A DNA stretch of 26,797 bases from Prevotellaceae bacterium UBA1720 (lineage in GTDB: Bacteria; Bacteroidota; Bacteroidia; Bacteroidales; Bacteroidaceae), in the NCBI GenBank assembly GCA_002317475.1, contig DCIS01000113.1, positions 10,448-37,244 on the forward strand, read 5' to 3'. Position numbers and translations under genes: made by a program. Of the stretch, positions 16,468 to 21,971 are shown in pieces. Within the stretch, counting starts at the first letter, position 1; the number at the start of each line of letters is the position of its first letter. The notes beneath the pieces were generated by a model. The model had not been told where the DNA came from. It ran no database searches and saw nothing but the letters and a program-made list of their open reading frames with translations.

Positions 16468-16697
16468 TTCTTGCTTGATTATTTCATAATAGGGTGCAAA
16501 TGTCCACAAATAGCACACTTGCCAGGGGATGTGTAAGCATGGATTGCGTCATTTTTCTTACCTTTACGATCCGGAGGCAAAAGCTGGTTGGCATTTGCCT
16601 CACGAAAACGAAAAACATTAACATATATACATATATATATACTTATGAAAAAAAAGAAGTAAAAGACGATGCTCTTTGCATCCTTTTTAACGAGGCT

Positions 16698-16973
16698 ATG
16701 AACTATGAAAAGAACAAGACGGCTTTGATCAACAGGCTGTATGATGTATACCATCTGGGGAGAAGCAATCTTTGTGGCATTTCCAAACACAAGAACCTAC
16801 CCAAGAGACCTTCTGTACAGACGGCGTTTATGAAGGGACTACTGCAGTATCTTGAAGACAGAAGATGGGAGCAGAACCTATTAGGCGAGACAGAGAAAAT
16901 GCGAAGGATAGACAGCGCCGTAAGAGGGGCTATGCTGCTATTTTTCGGCATTCAGTCGCACTACAATTATTAA
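16698..16973 (+). CDS. Small protein of unknown function
   Basis: A 91-residue basic, helical protein begins with MNYEKNKTALINRLYDVYHL and ends FFGIQSHYNY. The frame is open upstream to a GTG at 16494. That upstream part reads as AT-rich non-coding sequence with repeated Tyr/Ile codons, so the ATG at 16698 is preferred. I do not recognise the family. It lies immediately before the replication-like gene cluster and on the same strand, but is separated from it by a promoter and a repeat, so it may be an independent unit. Confidence 0.5.
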   Translation: MNYEKNKTALINRLYDVYHLGRSNLCGISKHKNLPKRPSVQTAFMKGLLQYLEDRRWEQNLLGETEKMRRIDSAVRGAMLLFFGIQSHYNY

Positions 16974-17022
16974 AAACACGGGGAATTTAACAATTTCTGC
17001 AACAGCACGTCATAATTCCACA

Positions 17023-17030
17023 TACCTTTG
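17023..17030 (+). promoter_or_regulatory. -7 promoter box of the replication-like operon
   Basis: TACCTTTG matches TAnnTTTG exactly and is followed by GCA, as in several promoters of this window. The -33 box is weak (TTTCTG near 16994-16999). The transcript would include the octamer array at 17064-17119 in its leader. Confidence 0.55.
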
Positions 17031-17063
17031 CAGCAGGTTCTTCGGGAGCGAGGTTTTTACTTT

Positions 17064-17119
17064 AACCTCTTAACCCCTTAACCTCTTAAACTTTTAACCT
17101 TTTAACCCCTTAAACCCTT
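17064..17119. repeat. 8-bp tandem repeat AACCYCTT, 7 copies
   Basis: Seven contiguous octamers fill exactly 56 bases: AACCTCTT, AACCCCTT, AACCTCTT, AAACTTTT, AACCTTTT, AACCCCTT and AAACCCTT. They sit between the promoter box at 17023 and the first reading frames of the operon, so they are probably transcribed as leader. Confidence 0.9.
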
Positions 17120-17126
17120 ACAGCGT

Positions 17127-17234
17127 ATGGAAACAGTTTTTTTACTGAGAGTGTGGAAATGGGTGATCATCCTGGGATGGAACGCCGGAGTACATTATGT
17201 TAACAACAAGAGCGATGTTAGAGAGAAAGACTGA
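17127..17234 (+). CDS. Possible 35-residue hydrophobic peptide
   Basis: A short frame starts with ATG 7 bases after the octamer repeat. It contains FLLRVWKWVIILGW, which could cross the membrane, and then a charged tail. It overlaps the start of the next gene by 38 bases. This could be a real small membrane protein, a leader peptide coupled to the next gene, or chance; only position and hydrophobicity support it. Confidence 0.25.
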   Translation: METVFLLRVWKWVIILGWNAGVHYVNNKSDVREKD

Positions 17235-17649
17235 CAGCGAGCGGTGGCAGTGGGCCAAGGAGCCGACACCGCAGACAGAGGGTCTCACACCGAGGCCAAG
17301 TGAGAGAACACAGGCACAGGGAAGGGCTTCGCCTGGCGCGATGCTGAGCCCCGAGGACCTGAGCGACGAGGAGGCCAAGCGAATACTGGACAGCCTCGAG
17401 CTGAACAGCGACAGGCGCGGGGTTTTCGCCGAGCGCATCTTCCCCTACCGACCGGGCTTCGGTTCGCACGGGGAATGGCGCAAGACTGTAGGCAGCTGGG
17501 TGGCCAACGACATCAAGACGGACCCCTATCTGCGACAGCGGATGTTCAACCTGGGCTGCGTGGCACGCAAGACGGGCTACAGCCATGAGATGCTGCTGAC
17601 ATTGGTAAAATATTATTACTACAAAGGAATAATCAAGCCACTCGCTTGA
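17197..17649 (+). CDS. Protein of unknown function, first main gene of the replication-like operon
   Basis: The 150-residue protein has a polar, low-complexity N-terminal half rich in Thr, Pro, Arg and Gln (about 1-50). A structured part begins at LSPEDLSDEEAKRILDSLEL and includes FPYRPGFGSHGEWRKTVGSW (about 91-110). The end is helical and carries the tyrosine-rich KYYYYKGIIKPLA. ATG codons at 17197 and 17215 are both possible starts. I do not recognise the family. The clamp-like gene begins 35 bases downstream on the same strand, so the two are probably translated from one transcript, and a replication or DNA-binding role is suggested by context only. Confidence 0.65.
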   Translation: MLTTRAMLERKTDSERWQWAKEPTPQTEGLTPRPSERTQAQGRASPGAMLSPEDLSDEEAKRILDSLELNSDRRGVFAERIFPYRPGFGSHGEWRKTVGSWVANDIKTDPYLRQRMFNLGCVARKTGYSHEMLLTLVKYYYYKGIIKPLA

Positions 17650-17684
17650 GTGACAATAATAACAACCAAACAAACAAAACAATC

Positions 17685-18506
17685 ATGAGTCAATTGATTT
17701 TTCAAGCTACGTGCATCAACGCACGTCTGAAGGCACTGCAGGCCAGTGCAGAGTGTAAGAATCTGAGTGACAGCGACTACTGTACGCTGAGTATCCAGAG
17801 CCGCCTCGTCACGAGCGAGAAGGGCGAGACCACCGAGGTACAGGTGCTCTACGGCACGACGTGCCATCCCAGCTTCAGCATGGGCATTCAGCTGCTGCTG
17901 ACGGGCGGTTCGGCCATAGCGGACGAGACGGCGGTGCGTGTTCGCACACGTGACCTGATCAGCGCCCTGAGCAGCTTCGGCCAGAAGACCGTCTGCCTGG
18001 AACTCATCGCCGATGGCGGACTGAGAATCAGCACCTTGCGCCGTGCGGACAACGACAACCAGCGCACCGATCAGCCCACGCGGACGATCTCCGTTCAGGG
18101 GCAGTCGGTTGCCTTCGAGCAGTTGCCCGACGCGTTGCCGGACACCACCGCCACCCTGCCCGACAGCATCCACCTGCGCGAGGGACTGCAGGGCTGCGCC
18201 AGCGTGGCTGCCGTGCGTGGCAACAGGCCCGTGAAGAGCGGCGTGCGCCTGACCTGCACCGCCGACCACCTGCACATGGAGAGCCAGAACCCCAACGTAC
18301 GGGCCGAGGCGCAGTACACCGAGCCCTGGCAGGTGGAGCCCGCCGAGGAGATGGACGTCATCCTCTCGCCCGACAGCATACGCCACCTCTGCACAGCGCT
18401 GGCCAGCAACGTCAACGAGCAGCCCGTCAAGCTGCACTTTGACGCCGAGAAGTCGCGCCTCACCGTCCAGACCGACACCCTGACCATGCACTGCGAAGTA
18501 AACTAA
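17685..18506 (+). CDS. Divergent sliding-clamp-like protein (DnaN domain 2-3 resemblance)
   Basis: I see no strong family signature at first glance, but the 273-residue protein follows the last two domains of the bacterial beta clamp in order. RTRDLISALSSFG (88-99) sits where E. coli DnaN has a strand-helix PRKGVIELMRMLDG. FEQLPDALPD (144-153) matches the FPDY..LP turn. RPVKSGVRL (181-189) matches the KFRGVRL strand, NP at 202-203 the ANNPEQ turn, and VKLHF (248-252) a late strand. The canonical clamp is about 366-375 residues with three domains; here the first is missing, leaving a two-domain size like phage T4 gp45 or PCNA. The ATG at 17685 is preferred over a TTG 39 bases upstream. Neighbours are an unknown gene and a DnaD-like gene. 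The homology is my reading by eye and unconfirmed. Confidence 0.6.
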   Translation: MSQLIFQATCINARLKALQASAECKNLSDSDYCTLSIQSRLVTSEKGETTEVQVLYGTTCHPSFSMGIQLLLTGGSAIADETAVRVRTRDLISALSSFGQKTVCLELIADGGLRISTLRRADNDNQRTDQPTRTISVQGQSVAFEQLPDALPDTTATLPDSIHLREGLQGCASVAAVRGNRPVKSGVRLTCTADHLHMESQNPNVRAEAQYTEPWQVEPAEEMDVILSPDSIRHLCTALASNVNEQPVKLHFDAEKSRLTVQTDTLTMHCEVN

Positions 18507-18521
18507 CCCTATCCCCCCCGG

Positions 18522-18545
18522 TGTTCTGCGACTAGTCGCAGAACA
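18522..18545. repeat. Perfect 24-bp palindrome with core TGCGACTAGTCGCA
   Basis: The sequence is self-complementary over all 24 bases, centred on ACTAGT. It lies 15 bases after the clamp-like stop and 27 bases before the DnaD-like start. As RNA it would form a 10-bp stem with a CUAG loop. No T-run follows, so it is not a classic terminator. A 20-bp palindrome with the same 14-base core is at 19773-19792. Confidence 0.9.
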
Positions 18546-18571
18546 TCACTCAAATAAATTTCCTTTACACT

Positions 18572-19150
18572 ATGCCAACAACATACATCCCCGAAGCCAT
18601 CATGCACGACGTTGACCTGCTGAAGCAACTTTACGCCAAAGGCCAGGCATATAATATAATATTATATTGCCAAGAAGAAACAGAAAACGAAGAAAAGAAG
18701 TTCCCCCACACCCCTTCAAAAAAAGAAGAAAAAGAGAAAGAAGAAGTCGGGCAACAACAACCGTCGAACGCATGCGCGAGGAAATTTCAGAAACCTAGTA
18801 TTCTAGAAGTTGAGGAATACGCCACATCCTTCGACAATCTGGACTTCACGCCACGCTATTTCTACGACTACAACAACGTTCGGGGATGGTGTATCAAAGG
18901 CGAACGCATCAAGGACTGGCAAGAGGTCTTCCGCGTATGGGCGGCAAACAGCAGAAGCAGAAAGGACAATCCCGACAGCATTCGCTCATCGCGTGCCGAG
19001 CAGCGCCAGCAGTCGCTCCTCATGGCCGAGTCGCGCAACCAGGAGAAGGCCGACCGCGAGACGGCCGAGCGCGAGCAACGCCTAGCGGAGCAGAAAGCCC
19101 AGGCCGTCAGCTACGAGGAGTACCTGAAGATGAAAAAGACAAAGGGATGA
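18572..19150 (+). CDS. DnaD/phage replication-protein-like
   Basis: The 192-residue protein has a region at 71-126 of the type seen at the end of DnaD-like phage replication proteins and related Bacteroidetes proteins: KFQKPSILEVEEYATSFDNL, then YFYDYNNVRGW, then IKDWQEVFRVW. This part usually binds DNA or recruits the helicase loader. The first 30 residues may form a separate helix. Residues 35-62 are a Lys/Glu-rich linker. The last 60 residues are a charged coiled coil (RAEQRQQSLLMAESRNQEKA onward). An A-rich, AT-palindromic stretch lies inside the gene at 18650-18745, unlike the GC-rich flanks. The gene follows the clamp-like gene after 65 bases, with the 24-bp palindrome between. The family call is moderate. 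Confidence 0.65.
   Translation: MPTTYIPEAIMHDVDLLKQLYAKGQAYNIILYCQEETENEEKKFPHTPSKKEEKEKEEVGQQQPSNACARKFQKPSILEVEEYATSFDNLDFTPRYFYDYNNVRGWCIKGERIKDWQEVFRVWAANSRSRKDNPDSIRSSRAEQRQQSLLMAESRNQEKADRETAEREQRLAEQKAQAVSYEEYLKMKKTKG
18653..18668. repeat. 16-bp all-AT palindrome inside the DnaD-like gene
   Basis: AATATAAT followed by its reverse complement ATTATATT gives a perfect A/T-only palindrome. About 75 bases of A-rich sequence follow (18671-18745). The surrounding coding sequence is GC-rich, so this is a local duplex-instability candidate. Confidence 0.8.
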
Positions 19151-19224
19151 GCCCACCCTCCCTCCACTCAGCTATCACTCCATCATTCTATCTGCCATAT
19201 TCTAACGGGGTCTGCTTGCGCTTT

Positions 19225-19464
19225 TCACCAGAAGTCTTCCTCATGAATACCCAGTTCGTGGCACACGTACTCCACAGCACGCGGAGGAAGGAGGCGCTGG
19301 TTGGGTTTGACACCCAGGGCCGTCAACTGCTCCTGATGTTCGGCTATCCATCGGCAGAGGGTGTTGCGGCTCATGCCGGCAGCCAAGGCGATCTCTGATT
19401 TCATTCGGCTCTTCATAGAAGGTAATTGATTTTTATAAACATAGAATGCTGAGCGGCTATTCAT
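19225..19464 (-). CDS. DUF4248-like helix-turn-helix protein
   Basis: The 79-residue protein contains KSEIALAAGMSRNTLCRWIA, a helix-turn-helix-like stretch, then LTALGVKPNQRLLPPRAVEYVCHELG. This layout (an early helix pair, a tryptophan in RWI, then LLPPRAVEYVCHELG near the end) is like DUF4248 proteins of Bacteroidales, which occur beside HU-like and smalltalk genes, as here. It is probably DNA-binding. The ATG at 19464 sits just below a full promoter. It is divergent from the 19857 gene and convergent with the DnaD-like gene; the 74-base gap to that gene contains nothing notable. Confidence 0.7.
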   Translation of the reverse strand: MNSRSAFYVYKNQLPSMKSRMKSEIALAAGMSRNTLCRWIAEHQEQLTALGVKPNQRLLPPRAVEYVCHELGIHEEDFW

Positions 19465-19475
19465 GTTTCTCTTTA

Positions 19476-19507
19476 CAAAGATACGAAATATTTACGACAT
19501 ATACAAG
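19476..19507 (-). promoter_or_regulatory. Bacteroidetes-type promoter of the DUF4248-like gene
   Basis: On the minus strand TATCTTTG (19476-19483) is a perfect -7 box and CTTG (19504-19507) the -33 box with a 20-base spacer. The leader would be very short. Confidence 0.7.
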
Positions 19508-19560
19508 GAATCCGCCATATATTTACGCACGAAATGCCCCTTATTGCACCATATCTCCCA

Positions 19561-19580
19561 CAGCGCACCACAGCGCACCA
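19561..19580. repeat. 10-bp direct repeat CAGCGCACCA x2
   Basis: Two exact adjacent copies lie between the divergent promoters at 19476-19507 and 19600-19607, upstream of both genes. The place and form suit a binding site for a regulator such as the DUF4248-like protein, but this is only positional. Confidence 0.6.
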
Positions 19581-19599
19581 ACGCCCCCTTGCCATGCCG

Positions 19600-19607
19600 T
19601 ACCTTTG
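19600..19607 (+). promoter_or_regulatory. -7 promoter box of the smalltalk cassette
   Basis: TACCTTTG matches TAnnTTTG exactly. The longer string GCCGTACCTTTGCATCATG (19596-19614) recurs with one change on the opposite strand at 20660-20678. No clear -33 box is seen. The leader to the next gene would be about 240 bases. Confidence 0.6.
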
Positions 19608-19645
19608 CATCATGATTCACAAAGACACGCGCGTCCCGAACGAAT

Positions 19646-19792
19646 CCCGAAGGCATCCCGAAGCCGAGAGCAGAGCAAAAAGCTTGCTTTATTGCTATGC
19701 CGAGGCAAGAGATGGCTCGGCCGAAGGCCAAACTTCCCGAAGGCCAAGGCATGCCGAAGGCTATGCCCTGTGCTTTGCGACTAGTCGCAAAG
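19646..19792 (+). other. Long structured leader with SCCGAAGGC repeats and a 20-bp palindrome
   Basis: The 5' leader of the 19857 gene holds four copies of the 9-mer [C/G]CCGAAGGC at 19646, 19720, 19736 and 19753. It can form several hairpins: AGCAA..TTGCT (19674-19688), GCCGAG..CTCGGC (19699-19721) and GGCC-GAA-GGCC (19719-19729). It ends with a perfect palindrome at 19773-19792 whose core TGCGACTAGTCGCA is shared with 18522-18545. Open frames through this region look like translated repeats, so I treat it as non-coding. Confidence 0.5.
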
Positions 19793-19856
19793 TCCCTCGT
19801 CCCTCGCCTGCCTTCACCCCAACCCTATTCATTAACCCTAAAACCAAACCTAAACT

Positions 19857-20273
19857 ATGGCAAAAATCACTCCCATCGATGTCATCAAGGGCATCAGCGG
19901 CAAGTACGGCAGCGGATCTGACGACTACTTCGCCACCAACACCTCGAGCAACAAGGTCCACCTGGCCAAGTTCCTCAACCCCTACCAGGGTCCCGCCACG
20001 GCCAAGCAGCTCGCACAGAGGACCAAGTTCGCTGCACGTCAGGCTGCAGCCACCACCTGGCTCAACGCCAACAAACCCTCCGAGACCAACGGTGTGAAGG
20101 GCACCGCCCTCTACCAGTATGTACAGAAGCTGAAGCGACAGCAGGGCCTCTCGAACATCGCACAGGTACTCCACAAGTACATGGACGACAGCAACGTCAT
20201 CACCCTCCCTTCGGGCAGCAGCAATGGCACCTCAGGAGACACTCCGGGCAATGCTGGTGGCGGATATATGTAG
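19857..20273 (+). CDS. Small cassette protein of unknown function in the position usually held by an HU-like gene
   Basis: The 138-residue basic protein begins MAKITPIDVIKGISGKYGSG. It has a Gln/Lys/Ala-rich middle (GPATAKQLAQRTKFAARQAA) and a Tyr/Lys helix (ALYQYVQKLKRQQG), and ends in a Gly/Ser tail. I do not recognise the family, and it lacks the usual HU features. In Bacteroidales the smalltalk gene normally follows an HU-family gene with a DUF4248 gene near, and this gene occupies that place. A DNA-associated role is therefore possible but rests on context. The start ATG follows the structured leader directly. A long open frame overlaps it in another phase and is considered spurious. Confidence 0.7.
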   Translation: MAKITPIDVIKGISGKYGSGSDDYFATNTSSNKVHLAKFLNPYQGPATAKQLAQRTKFAARQAAATTWLNANKPSETNGVKGTALYQYVQKLKRQQGLSNIAQVLHKYMDDSNVITLPSGSSNGTSGDTPGNAGGGYM

Positions 20274-20280
20274 AAAGCCT

Positions 20281-20348
20281 CTCTCCCCGCTGACACATAC
20301 TCGAAAAGAACATTCAGTGCTTTCCGACTTCTCCCTGAGCGGGGAGAG
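20281..20348 (+). other. Inverted repeat, 11-bp arms, after the 19857 gene
   Basis: CTCTCCCCGCT (20281-20291) is perfectly complementary to AGCGGGGAGAG (20338-20348), separated by 46 bases. The repeat begins 7 bases after the stop at 20273. It could form a long hairpin in the transcript between the cassette protein and smalltalk genes, to separate or stabilise the two messages. Confidence 0.6.
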
Positions 20349-20409
20349 GGCCTCGCATAGCTCGAGAGCTGGCGCAGTGAATGCCGAGACCTATAGCAAA
20401 GAATCGATA

Positions 20410-20442
20410 ATGGAGCAAAAAAAGAGAGGAAGACCACTATGA
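20410..20442 (+). CDS. Possible 10-residue peptide with AT-hook-like core, coupled to smalltalk
   Basis: ATG at 20410 encodes MEQKKRGRPL and its TGA overlaps the smalltalk ATG as ATGA. The RGRP core is that of an AT-hook. It may be a coupling leader or chance; there is no further support. Confidence 0.25.
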   Translation: MEQKKRGRPL

Positions 20443-20543
20443 AGAAAGAAACAGTAAAATGGGCCGTCCAGATACTAATCAGCATCCTGACTGCCATCGC
20501 AACGGCACTGGGTACAACCAGTTGCATGGGCGCAATGCACTAA
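20439..20543 (+). CDS. Smalltalk family small protein
   Basis: The 34-residue product MKKETVKWAVQILISILTAI continues with ATALGTTSCM and ends GAMH. This matches the smalltalk family: a few charged residues, then one membrane-spanning segment and the typical TAIATxLGTTSC ending. The cysteine could be a lipid site, but the protein is too short to be sure. Members are found across Bacteroidales beside HU-like, DUF4248 and often amidase genes, with no known function. No amidase gene is seen here. Confidence 0.85.
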   Translation: MKKETVKWAVQILISILTAIATALGTTSCMGAMH

Positions 20544-20590
20544 ACGAAAAACGACGGAAAGGTGTGTAAATAAGTCGACGGAAAGTGTAT

Positions 20591-20622
20591 AAAAAAAAAG
20601 AAGGTTGTCATCTCGACAACCT
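20591..20622 (-). terminator. Intrinsic terminator, strongest on the minus strand
   Basis: AGGTTGTC (20602-20609) and GACAACCT (20615-20622) form an 8-bp stem with a 5-base loop. On the minus strand the stem is followed by TTCTTTTTTTTT, a clear intrinsic terminator. On the plus strand a weaker T-rich sequence follows, so it may also stop the smalltalk transcript. Confidence 0.85.
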
Positions 20623-20661
20623 AACTTCTTATTAACCTTAAATCTAATACCATGAAAAACA
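20592..20661 (-). ncRNA. Candidate small RNA of about 70 nt
   Basis: A complete Bacteroidetes promoter (20667-20697, minus strand) points at the terminator at 20591-20622 with no real reading frame between. The predicted transcript starts near 20661 and ends in the T-run, about 70 bases. The upstream half is unstructured (it includes GTATTAGATTTAAGGTTAA) and the 3' half is the terminator hairpin. A promoter-to-terminator unit of this kind is how the Bacteroidales-1 RNA was described; identity to that family is not claimed. Confidence 0.5.
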
Positions 20662-20666
20662 CGATG

Positions 20667-20697
20667 CAAAGGTACGGCTTTTGTCGAAACCTGCAAT
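20667..20697 (-). promoter_or_regulatory. Promoter of the candidate small RNA
   Basis: On the minus strand TACCTTTG (20667-20674) and ATTG (20694-20697) are separated by 19 bases. The -7 region is embedded in a 19-base string that differs by one base from 19596-19614 on the plus strand. Confidence 0.65.
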
Positions 20698-20760
20698 AGA
20701 TAACGGCTAAAAAAAGGAAAAGTCTGCCATCTTATTGATTTATATCAAATCCAGGAACAC

Positions 20761-20824
20761 CTAGAATGACCTAGGAAACCCTAGATAACCCTAGCAATAC
20801 CTAGCAATACCTAGCAATACCTAC
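20761..20824. repeat. Decayed CTAG 10-bp array 4
   Basis: Six CTAG cores begin at 20761, 20771, 20781, 20791, 20801 and 20811, then a CTAC at 20821. The 10-bp spacing and plus-strand polarity match the other arrays, but only 20771 keeps CCTAGG; the last three units are CCTAGCAATA. Unlike the other three it is not between convergent genes but upstream of the nagB promoter. The rest of 20544-20874 holds only the small RNA unit and AT-rich sequence. Confidence 0.85.
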
Positions 20825-20874
20825 CCCATTTATCAAAAAAAACCAATCAATGTGGCATTTTTTCTCCCATTTAT

Positions 20875-20906
20875 ATTGACAATTACACATATTTTATATA
20901 TATTTG
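20875..20906 (+). promoter_or_regulatory. Bacteroidetes-type promoter of nagB
   Basis: ATTG (20875-20878) and TATATTTG (20899-20906) are separated by 20 bases. The leader to the nagB ATG would be about 80 bases, A-rich. Confidence 0.75.
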
Positions 20907-20991
20907 CACTCGGTTTATTCAAGAACTTATCCAAGAACACAAGAAAACGAATTAACGGAGTAATCATTAAAATAATAAAAATCAAGAGATT

Positions 20992-21783
20992 ATGCGTGTA
21001 ATTATCAATCAAGATTATGATGCGCTGTCAAAGTGGGCAGCCAACTACGTCGCAGCTAAGATCAACGCTGCTAACCCTACTGCTGAGAAGCCTTTCAAGC
21101 TGGGTTGCCCCACTGGTAGCTCGCCCCTGGGCCTGTACAAGGAGCTCATTGCCCTGAACAAGGCTGGCAAGGTGTCGTTCCAGAACGTTGTGACATTCAA
21201 CATGGACGAGTACGTTAACCTGCCCGAGGAGCACCCCGAGTCATACCACTCATTCATGTGGACTAATTTCTTCTCGCATATCGACATCAAGAAGGAGAAC
21301 GTACATATCCTGAACGGCAACGCCAAGGACCTGCAGGCAGAATGTGCTGCCTACGAGAAGGCTATCGAGGAGGCAGGCGGCATCGACCTGTTCATGGGCG
21401 GTATCGGTCCTGACGGACACATCGCTTTCAACGAGCCCGGTTCGTCGCTGACCAGTCGCACCCGCGTGAAGACCCTCACCACCGACACCATCATCGCCAA
21501 CTGCCGCTTCTTCGACAACGACGTGAACCTGGTGCCCAAGACCGCGCTGACCGTAGGCGTCGGCACCGTGATGGACGCCAAGGAGGTACTGATCGTCGTG
21601 AACGGCCACAACAAGGCTCGCGCACTGCAGCACGGCATCGAGGAGGGCGTCAGCCAGATGTGGACCATCTCGGCCCTGCAGATGCACCAGCACGCCATCA
21701 TCGTCTGCGACGAGGCTGCCTGCGGCGAACTGAAGGTGGACACCTACAAGTACTTCAAGGATATCGAAAAGGACAACCTGTAA
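20992..21783 (+). CDS. nagB: Glucosamine-6-phosphate deaminase
   Basis: The 263-residue enzyme converts glucosamine 6-phosphate to fructose 6-phosphate and ammonia in amino-sugar catabolism. The known catalytic residues fall at the same numbers as in E. coli NagB: Asp72 in FNMDEYV, Asp141 and His143 in GPDGHIAFNEPGSS, and Glu148. The phosphate-binding LGCPTGSSPLGLYKEL is at 37-52. Length and start are normal. It has its own promoter. DUF4954 follows after 188 bases. That gap contains a lone TAAATTTG box at 21948-21955 and a small ATGATGT-GG-ACATCAT dyad at 21855-21870. Confidence 0.97.
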   Translation: MRVIINQDYDALSKWAANYVAAKINAANPTAEKPFKLGCPTGSSPLGLYKELIALNKAGKVSFQNVVTFNMDEYVNLPEEHPESYHSFMWTNFFSHIDIKKENVHILNGNAKDLQAECAAYEKAIEEAGGIDLFMGGIGPDGHIAFNEPGSSLTSRTRVKTLTTDTIIANCRFFDNDVNLVPKTALTVGVGTVMDAKEVLIVVNGHNKARALQHGIEEGVSQMWTISALQMHQHAIIVCDEAACGELKVDTYKYFKDIEKDNL

Positions 21784-21971
21784 GTAAGTGATCAAAATTA
21801 GCGTAATAATAGATGTGATTTATTCTGATGCAGCTTTCAATCTCGTTTGAAGGAATGATGTGGACATCATGACTGAGAATGAGGCAGAAAGATGCGCAGA
21901 AGAAAGCGCAGATATTGTTGAGGTCGCTTACATAAATACAATAAAGATAAATTTGATTACTTACTTAAGAT

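Noticed and set aside
16494..16697. N-terminal extension of the 16698 gene from a GTG
   Set aside because: The extension is AT-rich with repeated Tyr-Ile codons and does not look like protein; the ATG at 16698 is better.
17023..19150. Complete prophage
   Set aside because: No integrase, capsid, terminase, portal or lysis gene is visible; at most it is a replication fragment.
19534..20097. 187-codon open frame overlapping the cassette leader and gene
   Set aside because: It reads through the SCCGAAGGC repeats and palindrome and overlaps the better-supported 19857 gene in another phase; composition is not protein-like.
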